From NCBI GenBank assembly GCA_036496585.1, contig DASXLB010000071.1, forward strand, positions 1-64,000: a stretch of DNA of 64,000 bases, read 5' to 3'. Positions 57,334 through 64,000 of this stretch are shown here, in pieces; positions within the stretch are counted from its first letter, which is position 1, and each line of letters starts with the position of its first letter. Position numbers and translations under genes: made by a program. Below the pieces are notes generated by a model that ran no database searches, was not told the origin of the DNA, and saw only the letters and a program-made list of their open reading frames with translations. This stretch comes from Vicinamibacterales bacterium. GTDB lineage: Bacteria > Acidobacteriota > Vicinamibacteria > Vicinamibacterales > 2-12-FULL-66-21.

Positions 57334-58302
57334 ATGACCCACCCGGTGTCGGATCACTGCGACGGCGAGAAGTTTTTCAATCCGCATGCCGTGACGGGAC
57401 GGACCTGGCGTGAAGTGGCGCGCTGGTCGCGCACCCGCCGGCGCACCGCGTGGCCGGCGGCTGTGCCGCTGGTGGTTCATCCGCCGCCTGCCTCCGTGAA
57501 GCCTGGCCAGATCGCCGTCACGTTCATCGGCCACTCGACGTTCCTCGTCCGCTCTGCGAACCGGGCCTTCATCACCGATCCCGTCTTCACGACGCACGCC
57601 GGCCCGTTTGGCCGCCTCGGTCCGCGGCGCGTTCGCCCGCCGGCGATTCCGCTCCGCGATCTGCCGCCGATCGACCTCGTGCTGCTCAGTCACAACCACT
57701 ACGATCACCTGCAGCCGTCGTCGATCGCTGTGTTTGCCGGGGCGGAAGTCGTGACGACGCTGGGCGTGGGACGCTCACTTCCGGCTGCAGCCGGGAACCG
57801 CCGGGAGCTCGACTGGTGGGAGACGACCTCCGTGCGTGGCGCACGTATCACCGCCGTCCCGGCCCAGCACTTCTCGGCGCGCACGCTGTGGGACAAGAAC
57901 CGGACACTGTGGTGCGGCTTCGTCGTCGAAATCGACGGGGCGACGTTCTACTTCGCCGGCGATTCCGGCTACACGCCGCAGTTCGCCGAGATCGGGGCGT
58001 GCGTCCCTCGCATCGACGTCGCGCTCCTCCCGATCGGCGCCTACGAGCCGCGCTGGTTCATGCAACCGATGCACATGAATCCCGACGAGGCGGTGCGCGC
58101 CCACCTCGACACCCGCGCCCGCGTCAGTGTCGGCATGCACTTCGGCACGTTTCAGCTGACCGACGAAGGGATCGACGAGCCGCTGTGCGCGCTCGAACGC
58201 GCCCGCGCGGCGCACGGCGTGCCGGGAGAGGCATTCCGCCTGCTGGATTTCGGGGAGACAGCGATCTTCGCGGCCGGCGAGGGCAGCCGGTCATCCGTCT
58301 AA
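57334..58302 (+). CDS. NAPE-PLD-like metallo-beta-lactamase-fold hydrolase
   Basis: 322 residues. N-terminal HCDGEKFFNP, zinc motif SHNHYDHL, PAQHFSARTLWDKNRTLWCGFVVE, FAGDSGYTPQF and C-terminal GMHFGTFQLTDE. These match bacterial relatives of N-acylphosphatidylethanolamine phospholipase D, which cleave phospholipid-like phosphodiesters. Third gene of the DUF481 cluster. Confidence 0.88.
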   Translation: MTHPVSDHCDGEKFFNPHAVTGRTWREVARWSRTRRRTAWPAAVPLVVHPPPASVKPGQIAVTFIGHSTFLVRSANRAFITDPVFTTHAGPFGRLGPRRVRPPAIPLRDLPPIDLVLLSHNHYDHLQPSSIAVFAGAEVVTTLGVGRSLPAAAGNRRELDWWETTSVRGARITAVPAQHFSARTLWDKNRTLWCGFVVEIDGATFYFAGDSGYTPQFAEIGACVPRIDVALLPIGAYEPRWFMQPMHMNPDEAVRAHLDTRARVSVGMHFGTFQLTDEGIDEPLCALERARAAHGVPGEAFRLLDFGETAIFAAGEGSRSSV

Positions 58303-58336
58303 ACTTTCCGTTTCCGGGTGCCTCCCGGCCCGGGTG

Positions 58337-59410
58337 CTATCCGTGGGCGTCTGCCAGTAGCTGGCTCACCCGGGCGAGGCCGCCGCGGATCTTCCCGGTA
58401 TCGCCGCCGTAGCCGATCCGGAAGTGCGCCGGCGCGTCGAAGAAGCGGCCGGGACCGACCGCGGTCATCTGTTCCTGGATCAGACGCTCGACGAACGGTC
58501 CCGCGTCTTCGACGCCGCGGATGCGGGGGAACACGATGGTGCTGGCCGACGGGACGTATTCCAGCCGCGGATGCGCGATGAGGAAGGCGTCGACGAGCGC
58601 CTTGTTTCGGCCGAGGACCGTCCGCGCGCGTGCGTGCAGCGCGTCGAGACGCTCGAAGGCGAGGACGGCGAGCCGCTCGGCGACGATCGAGCCGGTTCCG
58701 TCCACCACGTCCCGCGCGCGGCGGACGCGAGGCGTGACCGTGCCGCTGGCGATCACCCAGCCGGCGCGCAGGCTCGACAACCCGTACGACTTCGTCAGAC
58801 TGCTCGTCGTGACGAAGACGTCGCCGCTCCCCGCCGCCGGAGGCGAGGTGTCGCCCGTCAGATCCTTGTAGACCTCGTCGACGATGACGACGGCCCCCTG
58901 CTGCTCCGCGATCCGTCCGATCTCGTCGAGCGCGGCCGCATCGGCCAGGACACCGGTCGGGTTGTGCGGGGTAGTGACGACGATGACCGTCGTGCGCGGC
59001 GTGATGGCGCGGCGGACGCGATCCGGATCGAGCGCGTAGCCGTCCTCGAACCGGCGATCGAATCTCGCCGCCGTCGCGCCGAGCAGGCGCGCCGCGCCGA
59101 TCAACGGATCGTAGCCGGGCCGCTCGACCAGCACCTCGTCGCCGGGTTCGACGAGCGCAGCGAGCGCCAACAGGTTCGCCCCCGCCGTCCCGGTCGCCGT
59201 CGTGACGCGATCCGCCGGCACACCGTAGCGCGCGCCGATGGCGTCCATCAGCGGGCGGTAGCCCGTGTCGTTGGCGCCGCTCAAGGCGATCGCGTCGCGC
59301 GCGCCGGGTAAGTCGTCCAGCGTGCAGGCCAGGATGTTGCTGCCGGCCAGATCGAACTCCGGCGTCGGCCGTGTCTTGGCCCACTCCATGTACGGCGCGT
59401 GATACCGCAT
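58337..59410 (-). CDS. Class I/II PLP-dependent aminotransferase
   Basis: 357 residues. PLP Lys in SLTKSYGLSSLRAGW, VVTTPHNPTG, IVDEVYKDL, and a C-terminal FRIGYGGD with the substrate-binding Arg. Substrate not identifiable. TACACT 6 nt before the ATG suggests a leaderless mRNA. Confidence 0.9.
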   Translation of the reverse strand: MRYHAPYMEWAKTRPTPEFDLAGSNILACTLDDLPGARDAIALSGANDTGYRPLMDAIGARYGVPADRVTTATGTAGANLLALAALVEPGDEVLVERPGYDPLIGAARLLGATAARFDRRFEDGYALDPDRVRRAITPRTTVIVVTTPHNPTGVLADAAALDEIGRIAEQQGAVVIVDEVYKDLTGDTSPPAAGSGDVFVTTSSLTKSYGLSSLRAGWVIASGTVTPRVRRARDVVDGTGSIVAERLAVLAFERLDALHARARTVLGRNKALVDAFLIAHPRLEYVPSASTIVFPRIRGVEDAGPFVERLIQEQMTAVGPGRFFDAPAHFRIGYGGDTGKIRGGLARVSQLLADAHG

Positions 59411-59416
59411 GGCCGG

Positions 59417-59422
59417 AGTGTA
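59417..59422 (-). promoter_or_regulatory. -10 element (TACACT) of the aminotransferase gene
   Basis: TACACT on the minus strand, 6 nt from the ATG at 59410; no Shine-Dalgarno. Confidence 0.5.
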
Positions 59423-59452
59423 GTTCGCTTCGGAACGCCGGAGCCCGCGCAG

Positions 59453-60766
59453 CTACCCAGCCCCCTTCCCCTGCCCCGAGCCCCCCGGCTCGCGGCGGCG
59501 TCCTGCGAACCAGTAGTAGACCGGAATTCCCAGCGCCAGCAGCGCCGCCCCTTTGGCGGCGGCTGCAGGCGCCGCCCCCACAGTGCTCGCGACCACCGCG
59601 GCGGCGGCGATCACGAAGGCGATCTGGACGGCCGGATACCCAGGTGCGCGGAAGGCGTCGGGCGGACGCGAGGCGAGCGGCACGCGGCGGCGGAACGTCA
59701 GCACCGTGAACACGGTCAGGCCGAAGAAAATCCAGTCGGCGAAGACCACGTAGTTCGCCAGCTGCTCGTACGATCCGGTCAGCGCGAGTACGCACGACCA
59801 CGAGGATTGGACGACGATCGCCAGGCTCGGCGTCGCGTAGCGCGGGTGCAGCGTGGCGAGCGCCGGCACGAACAGCCGGTCGGCCGCCATCGCATAGTAG
59901 ACGCGCGTCGGCGCCAGGATCGACAGATCGAGGAAGCCGAACGTCGAGATCGCGATGGCGCTGCTCATGAAGACGTCGCCCCACGCTCCGAACATGCGGC
60001 GCGCCGCGTCCGCCGCCGGCGTCTGGGTGGCGGCGAGGCCCGGCAGTCCCATCGCGCGCAGGAAGACGATGTTGACGGTGAGATAGATCACCACCACCGC
60101 GATTGTGCCGACGATCAGGGCGACCGGCAGGTTGCGTTTCGGGTCGACGACTTCCTCGCCGACGTAGTTGACACACTGCCAGCCGCCGTAGGTGAACAGG
60201 ATCGGCACGAGCGCGGCGCCGAACGCGACGAGCGTCGGCAGGGGCGCGGCGGCGGGGACCCGTGCGTCCGTCCACCAGGTCGGGTGCGAGGCGCCGAAAA
60301 ACGCCGCGCCGACGAGCAGCGCCAGCGCGGCGACCTTGAGCAGGACCAGCACGTTCAGCACGATGCTGCCCGGCTTGACGCCGAGGTAGTTGACGCCGGA
60401 GAGCGCCGCGATCGCCGCAATCGCCAGCGGAATACGAGCGCCGTCCGGGCCGTGCACCAGGTGCAGCGCGTAGGTCGCGAAGGTGATCGCGACGGCCGCG
60501 ATGGCGCCGCTCTCGATGACCAGCAGCAGCGCCCAGCCATACATGAAGCCGGCGAACGGGTGCAGCCCGTCGCGCAGGTACACGTACTGGCCGCCGGCTT
60601 TTGGAAAAACCGCGCCGAGCTCCGCGTACGAAAATGCGCCGGCCAGCGCGATGGCGCCGCCGGCGACCCAGGCCCCCAGCACGAGCAGCGGCGTGTCGAG
60701 CCGCTGCGCGACAATGTAGGGCGTCACGAAGATGCCCGCGCCGATGATGCCGCCGACGACGACCAT
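59453..60766 (-). CDS. APC-family amino acid permease
   Basis: 437 residues from ATG 60766; about 12 membrane helices (GGIIGAGIFVTP at the first, AYAELGAVFPKAGGQYVYL-like segment, GWQCVNYVGEEVVDPKRNLPVALI). The frame stays open upstream for 15 codons encoding the family-typical LGPFDAT before the first Met, with a CTG at 60811 and GGGAG 7 nt before it. The true start may therefore be a non-AUG codon. Amino acid specificity unknown. Confidence 0.88.
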   Translation of the reverse strand: MVVVGGIIGAGIFVTPYIVAQRLDTPLLVLGAWVAGGAIALAGAFSYAELGAVFPKAGGQYVYLRDGLHPFAGFMYGWALLLVIESGAIAAVAITFATYALHLVHGPDGARIPLAIAAIAALSGVNYLGVKPGSIVLNVLVLLKVAALALLVGAAFFGASHPTWWTDARVPAAAPLPTLVAFGAALVPILFTYGGWQCVNYVGEEVVDPKRNLPVALIVGTIAVVVIYLTVNIVFLRAMGLPGLAATQTPAADAARRMFGAWGDVFMSSAIAISTFGFLDLSILAPTRVYYAMAADRLFVPALATLHPRYATPSLAIVVQSSWSCVLALTGSYEQLANYVVFADWIFFGLTVFTVLTFRRRVPLASRPPDAFRAPGYPAVQIAFVIAAAAVVASTVGAAPAAAAKGAALLALGIPVYYWFAGRRREPGGSGQGKGAG

Positions 60767-60802
60767 GGTCGCGTCGAACGGCCCGAGCGCGCGTTTGAAG
60801 TC

Positions 60803-60837
60803 AGTTGCCAGCGTTCAGCTCCCAGCTCCCAGCTCGA
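60803..60837. repeat. 7-bp tandem repeat array upstream of the permease
   Basis: Five heptamers on the + strand: AGTTGCC, AGCGTTC, AGCTCCC, AGCTCCC, AGCTCGA. They cover the candidate CTG start and its GGGAG motif. Confidence 0.6.
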
Positions 60838-60872
60838 GCCCCCGCGATCCGTCGCTCGCGGCCCGCGTCTCC

Positions 60873-62558
60873 CTACCCGTACGCCGCGCCCACCATGATC
60901 TTCTTGATGCGCAGGTACGGCGAGCCGTGCGAGATGCTGTTGGTCTGCGTCGGCTGTCCCTTGGCGTCACCGCCGGTTCCGTGCATTTCCCACTGGTCGG
61001 GTCCGGTCAGGGCGTCGAGGTTGCCCCAGAAGTCGGTCGTGATCGCGTTGTAGGTGACGTTGGTCACCATGCCGACATTCTTGCCGTTCTTGATGGCCCA
61101 GAACGCGTTGCCGCCGAACTGGCCGTTGTAGCGCTGCTGATCGATGGAGTAACTGCCGCGGCCGTCGATGAGCACGCCATCCTTGGTGTCGGCGATGATC
61201 TGATCGAGGGTTGGCGATCCTGACGGGCCCGGCTCGACGTGGACGTTGGCCATGCGCAGGAACGGATAGTCGCGCCACGACTGCGCGTAGGTGCAGCCGC
61301 GGCTCTCCTTCTCGTTGATGTAGTGGGCCGTTTCGCGGTTGGTCATCAGCCCGACGAGGATGCCGTCGCGCACGAGCGGGAACTTCGTCGTCTTGACGCC
61401 GTCGTCGTCATAGCCGGCAGTGCCGAGGCCTCCCGGGATCGTCTTGTCGGCGGTGACGTTGAACAGCTTCGAGCCGTATTTCAGCTTGCCGACGTCGGAG
61501 ACTTTCACGAAGCTGGTGCCGGCGTAGTTCGCCTCGTAGCCCATGATGCGATCGAGCTCGGTGGCATGCGCGACGATCTCGTGGATCGTCAGCATCGCGT
61601 GCGACGGCGTGAGGATGAGATCCTTGACGCCCATGTCGATCGGCTTCGCCGTGGTGAATTCGACCGCTTCGTCGGCGATGCGCTCGGCGTTCTCGAGCAT
61701 CTTCGCCTCTTCGGCGACTTCCCAGCCGCCCATCTTCGGAATGGCGCTGAAGATCCGGGTCCGCACCACGTCGTCCTTGCGCGCCGTCACCGAGAAGGTC
61801 GGATTGGTCTGCCAGGACTCCTGCTCGATGTAGGAGCCCTCGCTCGAGGCGAAGTACTTCCACTCGTAGGTGATGTTGACAGAGACGTTGACGCTCTGGA
61901 CGCCCTTGTTCTTGACCGCCGCGTCGACCACCTTCTGCACGAAGTCCTGCTTGAGCTCACGCGCGACGTCGTCGGGGTTCTTGGTGACCGGCGTCGCCCA
62001 GTTGGCCTGGTAGGCGGGCACCGGCGCGAGGATCACATCGGTCTTCTTGGCGATGGCGCTGGCCTTGGCGACCTCGGTCGCGATGCGGGTGAGGCGACGG
62101 ATCTCGTCTTCGGTGACGATCGGCGAGCTGGCGAAGCCCCAGGTGCCGCTGTGGATCACGCGCACGCCGAAGCCCGCCGCGCCGACGGTGCCGCCAGGGC
62201 CGCCGCCGCGCCGTCCGCCGCCGTCGCCGCGACCCCCGCCGAACCCGCCGCCGCCGAAGCCGCCGCCGCGCCCGCCGCGCCCGAATCCACCCGCCGGATC
62301 GTCAGGGCTGCCCGGAATCGGATTCCCGCCGGTGGCGTTGACGCCGCTGTTGGTCGAACGCGTGAAGCGGACGTCGGCGTAGCTGCAGCCGAGCGACTGA
62401 GCCTCCTTGAGCGCGATGTCCGACAGCCCCTTGAACTTCGAGTCGAGCACCCGCCCTGGCGGCGTCTGCGCGAGCAGATCGGCGATGAGATCGCTGCCGG
62501 CGATCATGATGCCGGCGGCGCCGGCGGTTTTCAGAAAGTCGCGACGTGTATGTGACAT
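60873..62558 (-). CDS. tldD: TldD-family metalloprotease subunit, Tat-exported
   Basis: 561 residues. Tat signal TRRDFLKTAGAAGIMIAG. Zinc site HEIVAH (His326, Glu327, His331) in place of the usual HEAVGH. A Gly-rich insert (about residues 85-125; GGFGRGGRGGGFGGGGFGGG) is unusual for TldD. TldD and TldE form a heterodimer that degrades unstructured peptides; here the signal suggests a periplasmic version. Next to tldE, same strand. Confidence 0.9.
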   Translation of the reverse strand: MSHTRRDFLKTAGAAGIMIAGSDLIADLLAQTPPGRVLDSKFKGLSDIALKEAQSLGCSYADVRFTRSTNSGVNATGGNPIPGSPDDPAGGFGRGGRGGGFGGGGFGGGRGDGGGRRGGGPGGTVGAAGFGVRVIHSGTWGFASSPIVTEDEIRRLTRIATEVAKASAIAKKTDVILAPVPAYQANWATPVTKNPDDVARELKQDFVQKVVDAAVKNKGVQSVNVSVNITYEWKYFASSEGSYIEQESWQTNPTFSVTARKDDVVRTRIFSAIPKMGGWEVAEEAKMLENAERIADEAVEFTTAKPIDMGVKDLILTPSHAMLTIHEIVAHATELDRIMGYEANYAGTSFVKVSDVGKLKYGSKLFNVTADKTIPGGLGTAGYDDDGVKTTKFPLVRDGILVGLMTNRETAHYINEKESRGCTYAQSWRDYPFLRMANVHVEPGPSGSPTLDQIIADTKDGVLIDGRGSYSIDQQRYNGQFGGNAFWAIKNGKNVGMVTNVTYNAITTDFWGNLDALTGPDQWEMHGTGGDAKGQPTQTNSISHGSPYLRIKKIMVGAAYG

Positions 62559-62567
62559 AGCTGCACC

Positions 62568-62595
62568 TGGTCCGATAGCCGATATCGGGTATCGG
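62568..62595. repeat. Short 7-bp repeat upstream of tldD
   Basis: GATAGCC, GATATCG, GGTATCG on the + strand, in the 50-bp gap before tldD. Fewer and more degenerate copies than at other loci. Confidence 0.4.
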
Positions 62596-62609
62596 TCGCG
62601 CCGGCGGCG

Positions 62610-63965
62610 TCAGACGGCCGGCGATACCGACGTCATGTAAAAGTCTTCCATCCGCACCGCCGGCACGAGCGCCGAGCCAGGGCCGTCGTAGGCCTCGCCG
62701 GTGTGCATCGGCACTGCCTGGCCGATGGCGGTGACGTTGTTGAAGCCGACGAGCGGCGACATGTTCCAGCGGAAGTTCTGTACGGGACCGGCGATTTCGC
62801 CATTCTCGATCAGGAACAGGCCGTCGCGGGTCATTCCGGTGTTGAGCAGCGTCGGCTGATCCACCGGGCGGATGTACCAGAAGAAGCTGACCAGCAGACC
62901 GCGCCGCGTCGACTTCACCATCTGCTCGATCGTCTGATTCGTCCCCTCGAGGACGAGGCTCATGTTCGGCGTCGCGGGTGTCGGCTCATGCTTGGCGCGC
63001 GCGGCGTACTGCGCGTCGTAGTAGAGGTTCTTCAGCACACCCTTCTCGACCCAGGTCACCGGCCTGGCCGCGGTGCCGTCGGCCATGATCGGCGTCTGTC
63101 GCAGAATCGGGTTGCCGATGTCGCTCTTGATCGTGACGAGATCGCTGAACACCTTCTGTCCGAGTTTCGTCGTCCCGCGTTCGGCGCCCGACAGGTACGA
63201 GCGCGGACCCGTCTCGACCGCGCGGGCGTTGAAGATGTTGGTCATCAGCGACAGGAACCGCGCCGCCGGACGCGATTCGAGGATGACCGTGTAGCGTCCC
63301 GGCTCGAGCGCCCGCGGCTTCTGGCTCTTCATCGCCTTGTCGGCGGCGATCTCGCTGATCCGCACCGGATCGATCAGGCTCAGGTCCTTGACGCCGGTGA
63401 TCCCGGCCCAGCCCGAGCCGTGGCCGTCCTGCGTCCGGCAGGTGAGGATCATGCCGGCTTCGGCGTACTGGTAGTAGGCGAACAGGCCGGCGGAGTTCGC
63501 CGAGCACGTCGTCTGGTAGGTCTTCGGGATGTAGCCGGATCCGAGGGCGCCCTTCTTGTCGCAGACGGCGACGCTCTTGCGCACCATTTCGGCGCGCTCG
63601 CCGGGGCCGAAGTTGACCGTCGGCGCCAGCGCGGCGTCGACCGGCATGTAGTCCTGCGGTCCCTTGACGAGCGGCGGCAGGTTCGGCGTGTCGCGCGCGG
63701 TCCGCGCGGCCTCGGTGGCCTCGTCGACCATCGCCTTCAGCGAGTCGTCGTCGAACTCCCGCGCCGACGCCGAGCCGACCTTGCTGCCGAGACGCACGTT
63801 GACCGCCAGCTGCTGATCGAGCTGGACGAGATTCACCGTAATCGTGGAATTGGCCCAGCGCGTACCCGATCGCTCGCCGCCACTGAACTCGACCTCGGCG
63901 CCGTCCGCCTTGACCATGTTCAGCACCTTGTCGGTGAGTGCCTTCACTTCTTCGCGTGAGTACAT
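62610..63965 (-). CDS. tldE: TldE/PmbA-family protein, partner of TldD
   Basis: 451 residues. No signal peptide, unlike TldD. Family blocks: GERSGTRWANSTITVN, NMSLVLEGTNQTIEQMV and the C-terminal GDGPGSALVPAVRMEDFYM-like segment. The catalytic subunit is TldD; this one completes the dimer. Possibly the first gene of a tldE-tldD operon. TATAAT lies 8 nt before the ATG. Confidence 0.9.
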   Translation of the reverse strand: MYSREEVKALTDKVLNMVKADGAEVEFSGGERSGTRWANSTITVNLVQLDQQLAVNVRLGSKVGSASAREFDDDSLKAMVDEATEAARTARDTPNLPPLVKGPQDYMPVDAALAPTVNFGPGERAEMVRKSVAVCDKKGALGSGYIPKTYQTTCSANSAGLFAYYQYAEAGMILTCRTQDGHGSGWAGITGVKDLSLIDPVRISEIAADKAMKSQKPRALEPGRYTVILESRPAARFLSLMTNIFNARAVETGPRSYLSGAERGTTKLGQKVFSDLVTIKSDIGNPILRQTPIMADGTAARPVTWVEKGVLKNLYYDAQYAARAKHEPTPATPNMSLVLEGTNQTIEQMVKSTRRGLLVSFFWYIRPVDQPTLLNTGMTRDGLFLIENGEIAGPVQNFRWNMSPLVGFNNVTAIGQAVPMHTGEAYDGPGSALVPAVRMEDFYMTSVSPAV

Positions 63966-63973
63966 GGCCGCAA

Positions 63974-63979
63974 ATTATA
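63974..63979 (-). promoter_or_regulatory. -10 element (TATAAT) of tldE
   Basis: Perfect TATAAT on the minus strand, 8 nt from the ATG at 63965; the transcript would have a leader of at most 1-2 nt. Confidence 0.6.
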
Positions 63980-64000
63980 TCTGCGTTCGAAAATGGCCGG

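Overview
The window is high-GC, gene-dense chromosomal DNA, most likely from an acidobacterium close to the Vicinamibacteria. This rests on family content: paired VWFA-related and TPR secreted proteins, a giant ATPase regulator with the 'SWK-IAAYLGR--TV-RWE' N-terminal HTH typical of Acidobacteria, Gly/Arg-rich secreted M14 and TldD peptidases, sigma-kinase gene pairs and an ECF-HEAT operon. I see no rRNA, tRNA, prophage, insertion sequence, integrase or CRISPR array. The content looks core rather than accessory.

Layout. 0-9 kb: aconitase acnA; a four-gene VWA/TPR operon (minus) made of two duplicated pairs; divergently queG, a uracil-DNA glycosylase of the UdgX type and yqgE. 9-13 kb: an ECF sigma, anti-sigma and two HEAT-repeat genes (minus) behind a recognisable ECF promoter, with a previously uncalled 58-codon zinc-ribbon gene upstream. 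13-25 kb: epimerase, rhomboid, threonine dehydrogenase, ferredoxin, SulP transporter, aat, apaG, a 4-Cys/LeuD/LeuC fusion hydratase, lspA, terC, yceI, a DUF1223 gene and chaN. 25-36 kb: M28 peptidase, zinc peptidase, ABC exporter, ATPase regulator, secreted protein and ettA. 36-49 kb: pilin, M14 peptidase, histone-H1-like protein, HerA-like ATPase, TatT lipoprotein, HupE-like protein, metallo-beta-lactamase, membrane glycosyltransferase and a barrel protein. 49-53 kb: a SAM-I riboswitch controlling aspartate kinase, cystathionine synthase/lyase and asd, an aspartate-to-methionine operon. 53-64 kb: DUF4142, LysE exporter, sigma factor plus Ser/Thr kinase, DUF481 barrel, GyrI-like protein, NAPE-PLD-like hydrolase, aminotransferase, amino acid permease and the TldD/TldE pair.

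Two non-coding themes recur. First, many start codons sit only 5-9 nt after a TAnnnT -10 hexamer with no Shine-Dalgarno, which points to frequent leaderless transcripts. Second, at ten loci there are short imperfect tandem repeats (units of 7, 8, 11 or 12 bp, usually 3-6 copies), mostly directly upstream of start codons. In three promoters an 8-bp TTTCCACA-like array abuts the -10. These arrays also intrude into coding sequence: the anti-sigma C-terminus, the aspartate kinase C-terminus and the middle of the HerA-like ATPase. I regard them as the best candidate here for something undescribed.

Start sites were re-chosen from signal peptides, overlaps, family N-termini and promoters. Coordinates of short motifs were counted by hand.
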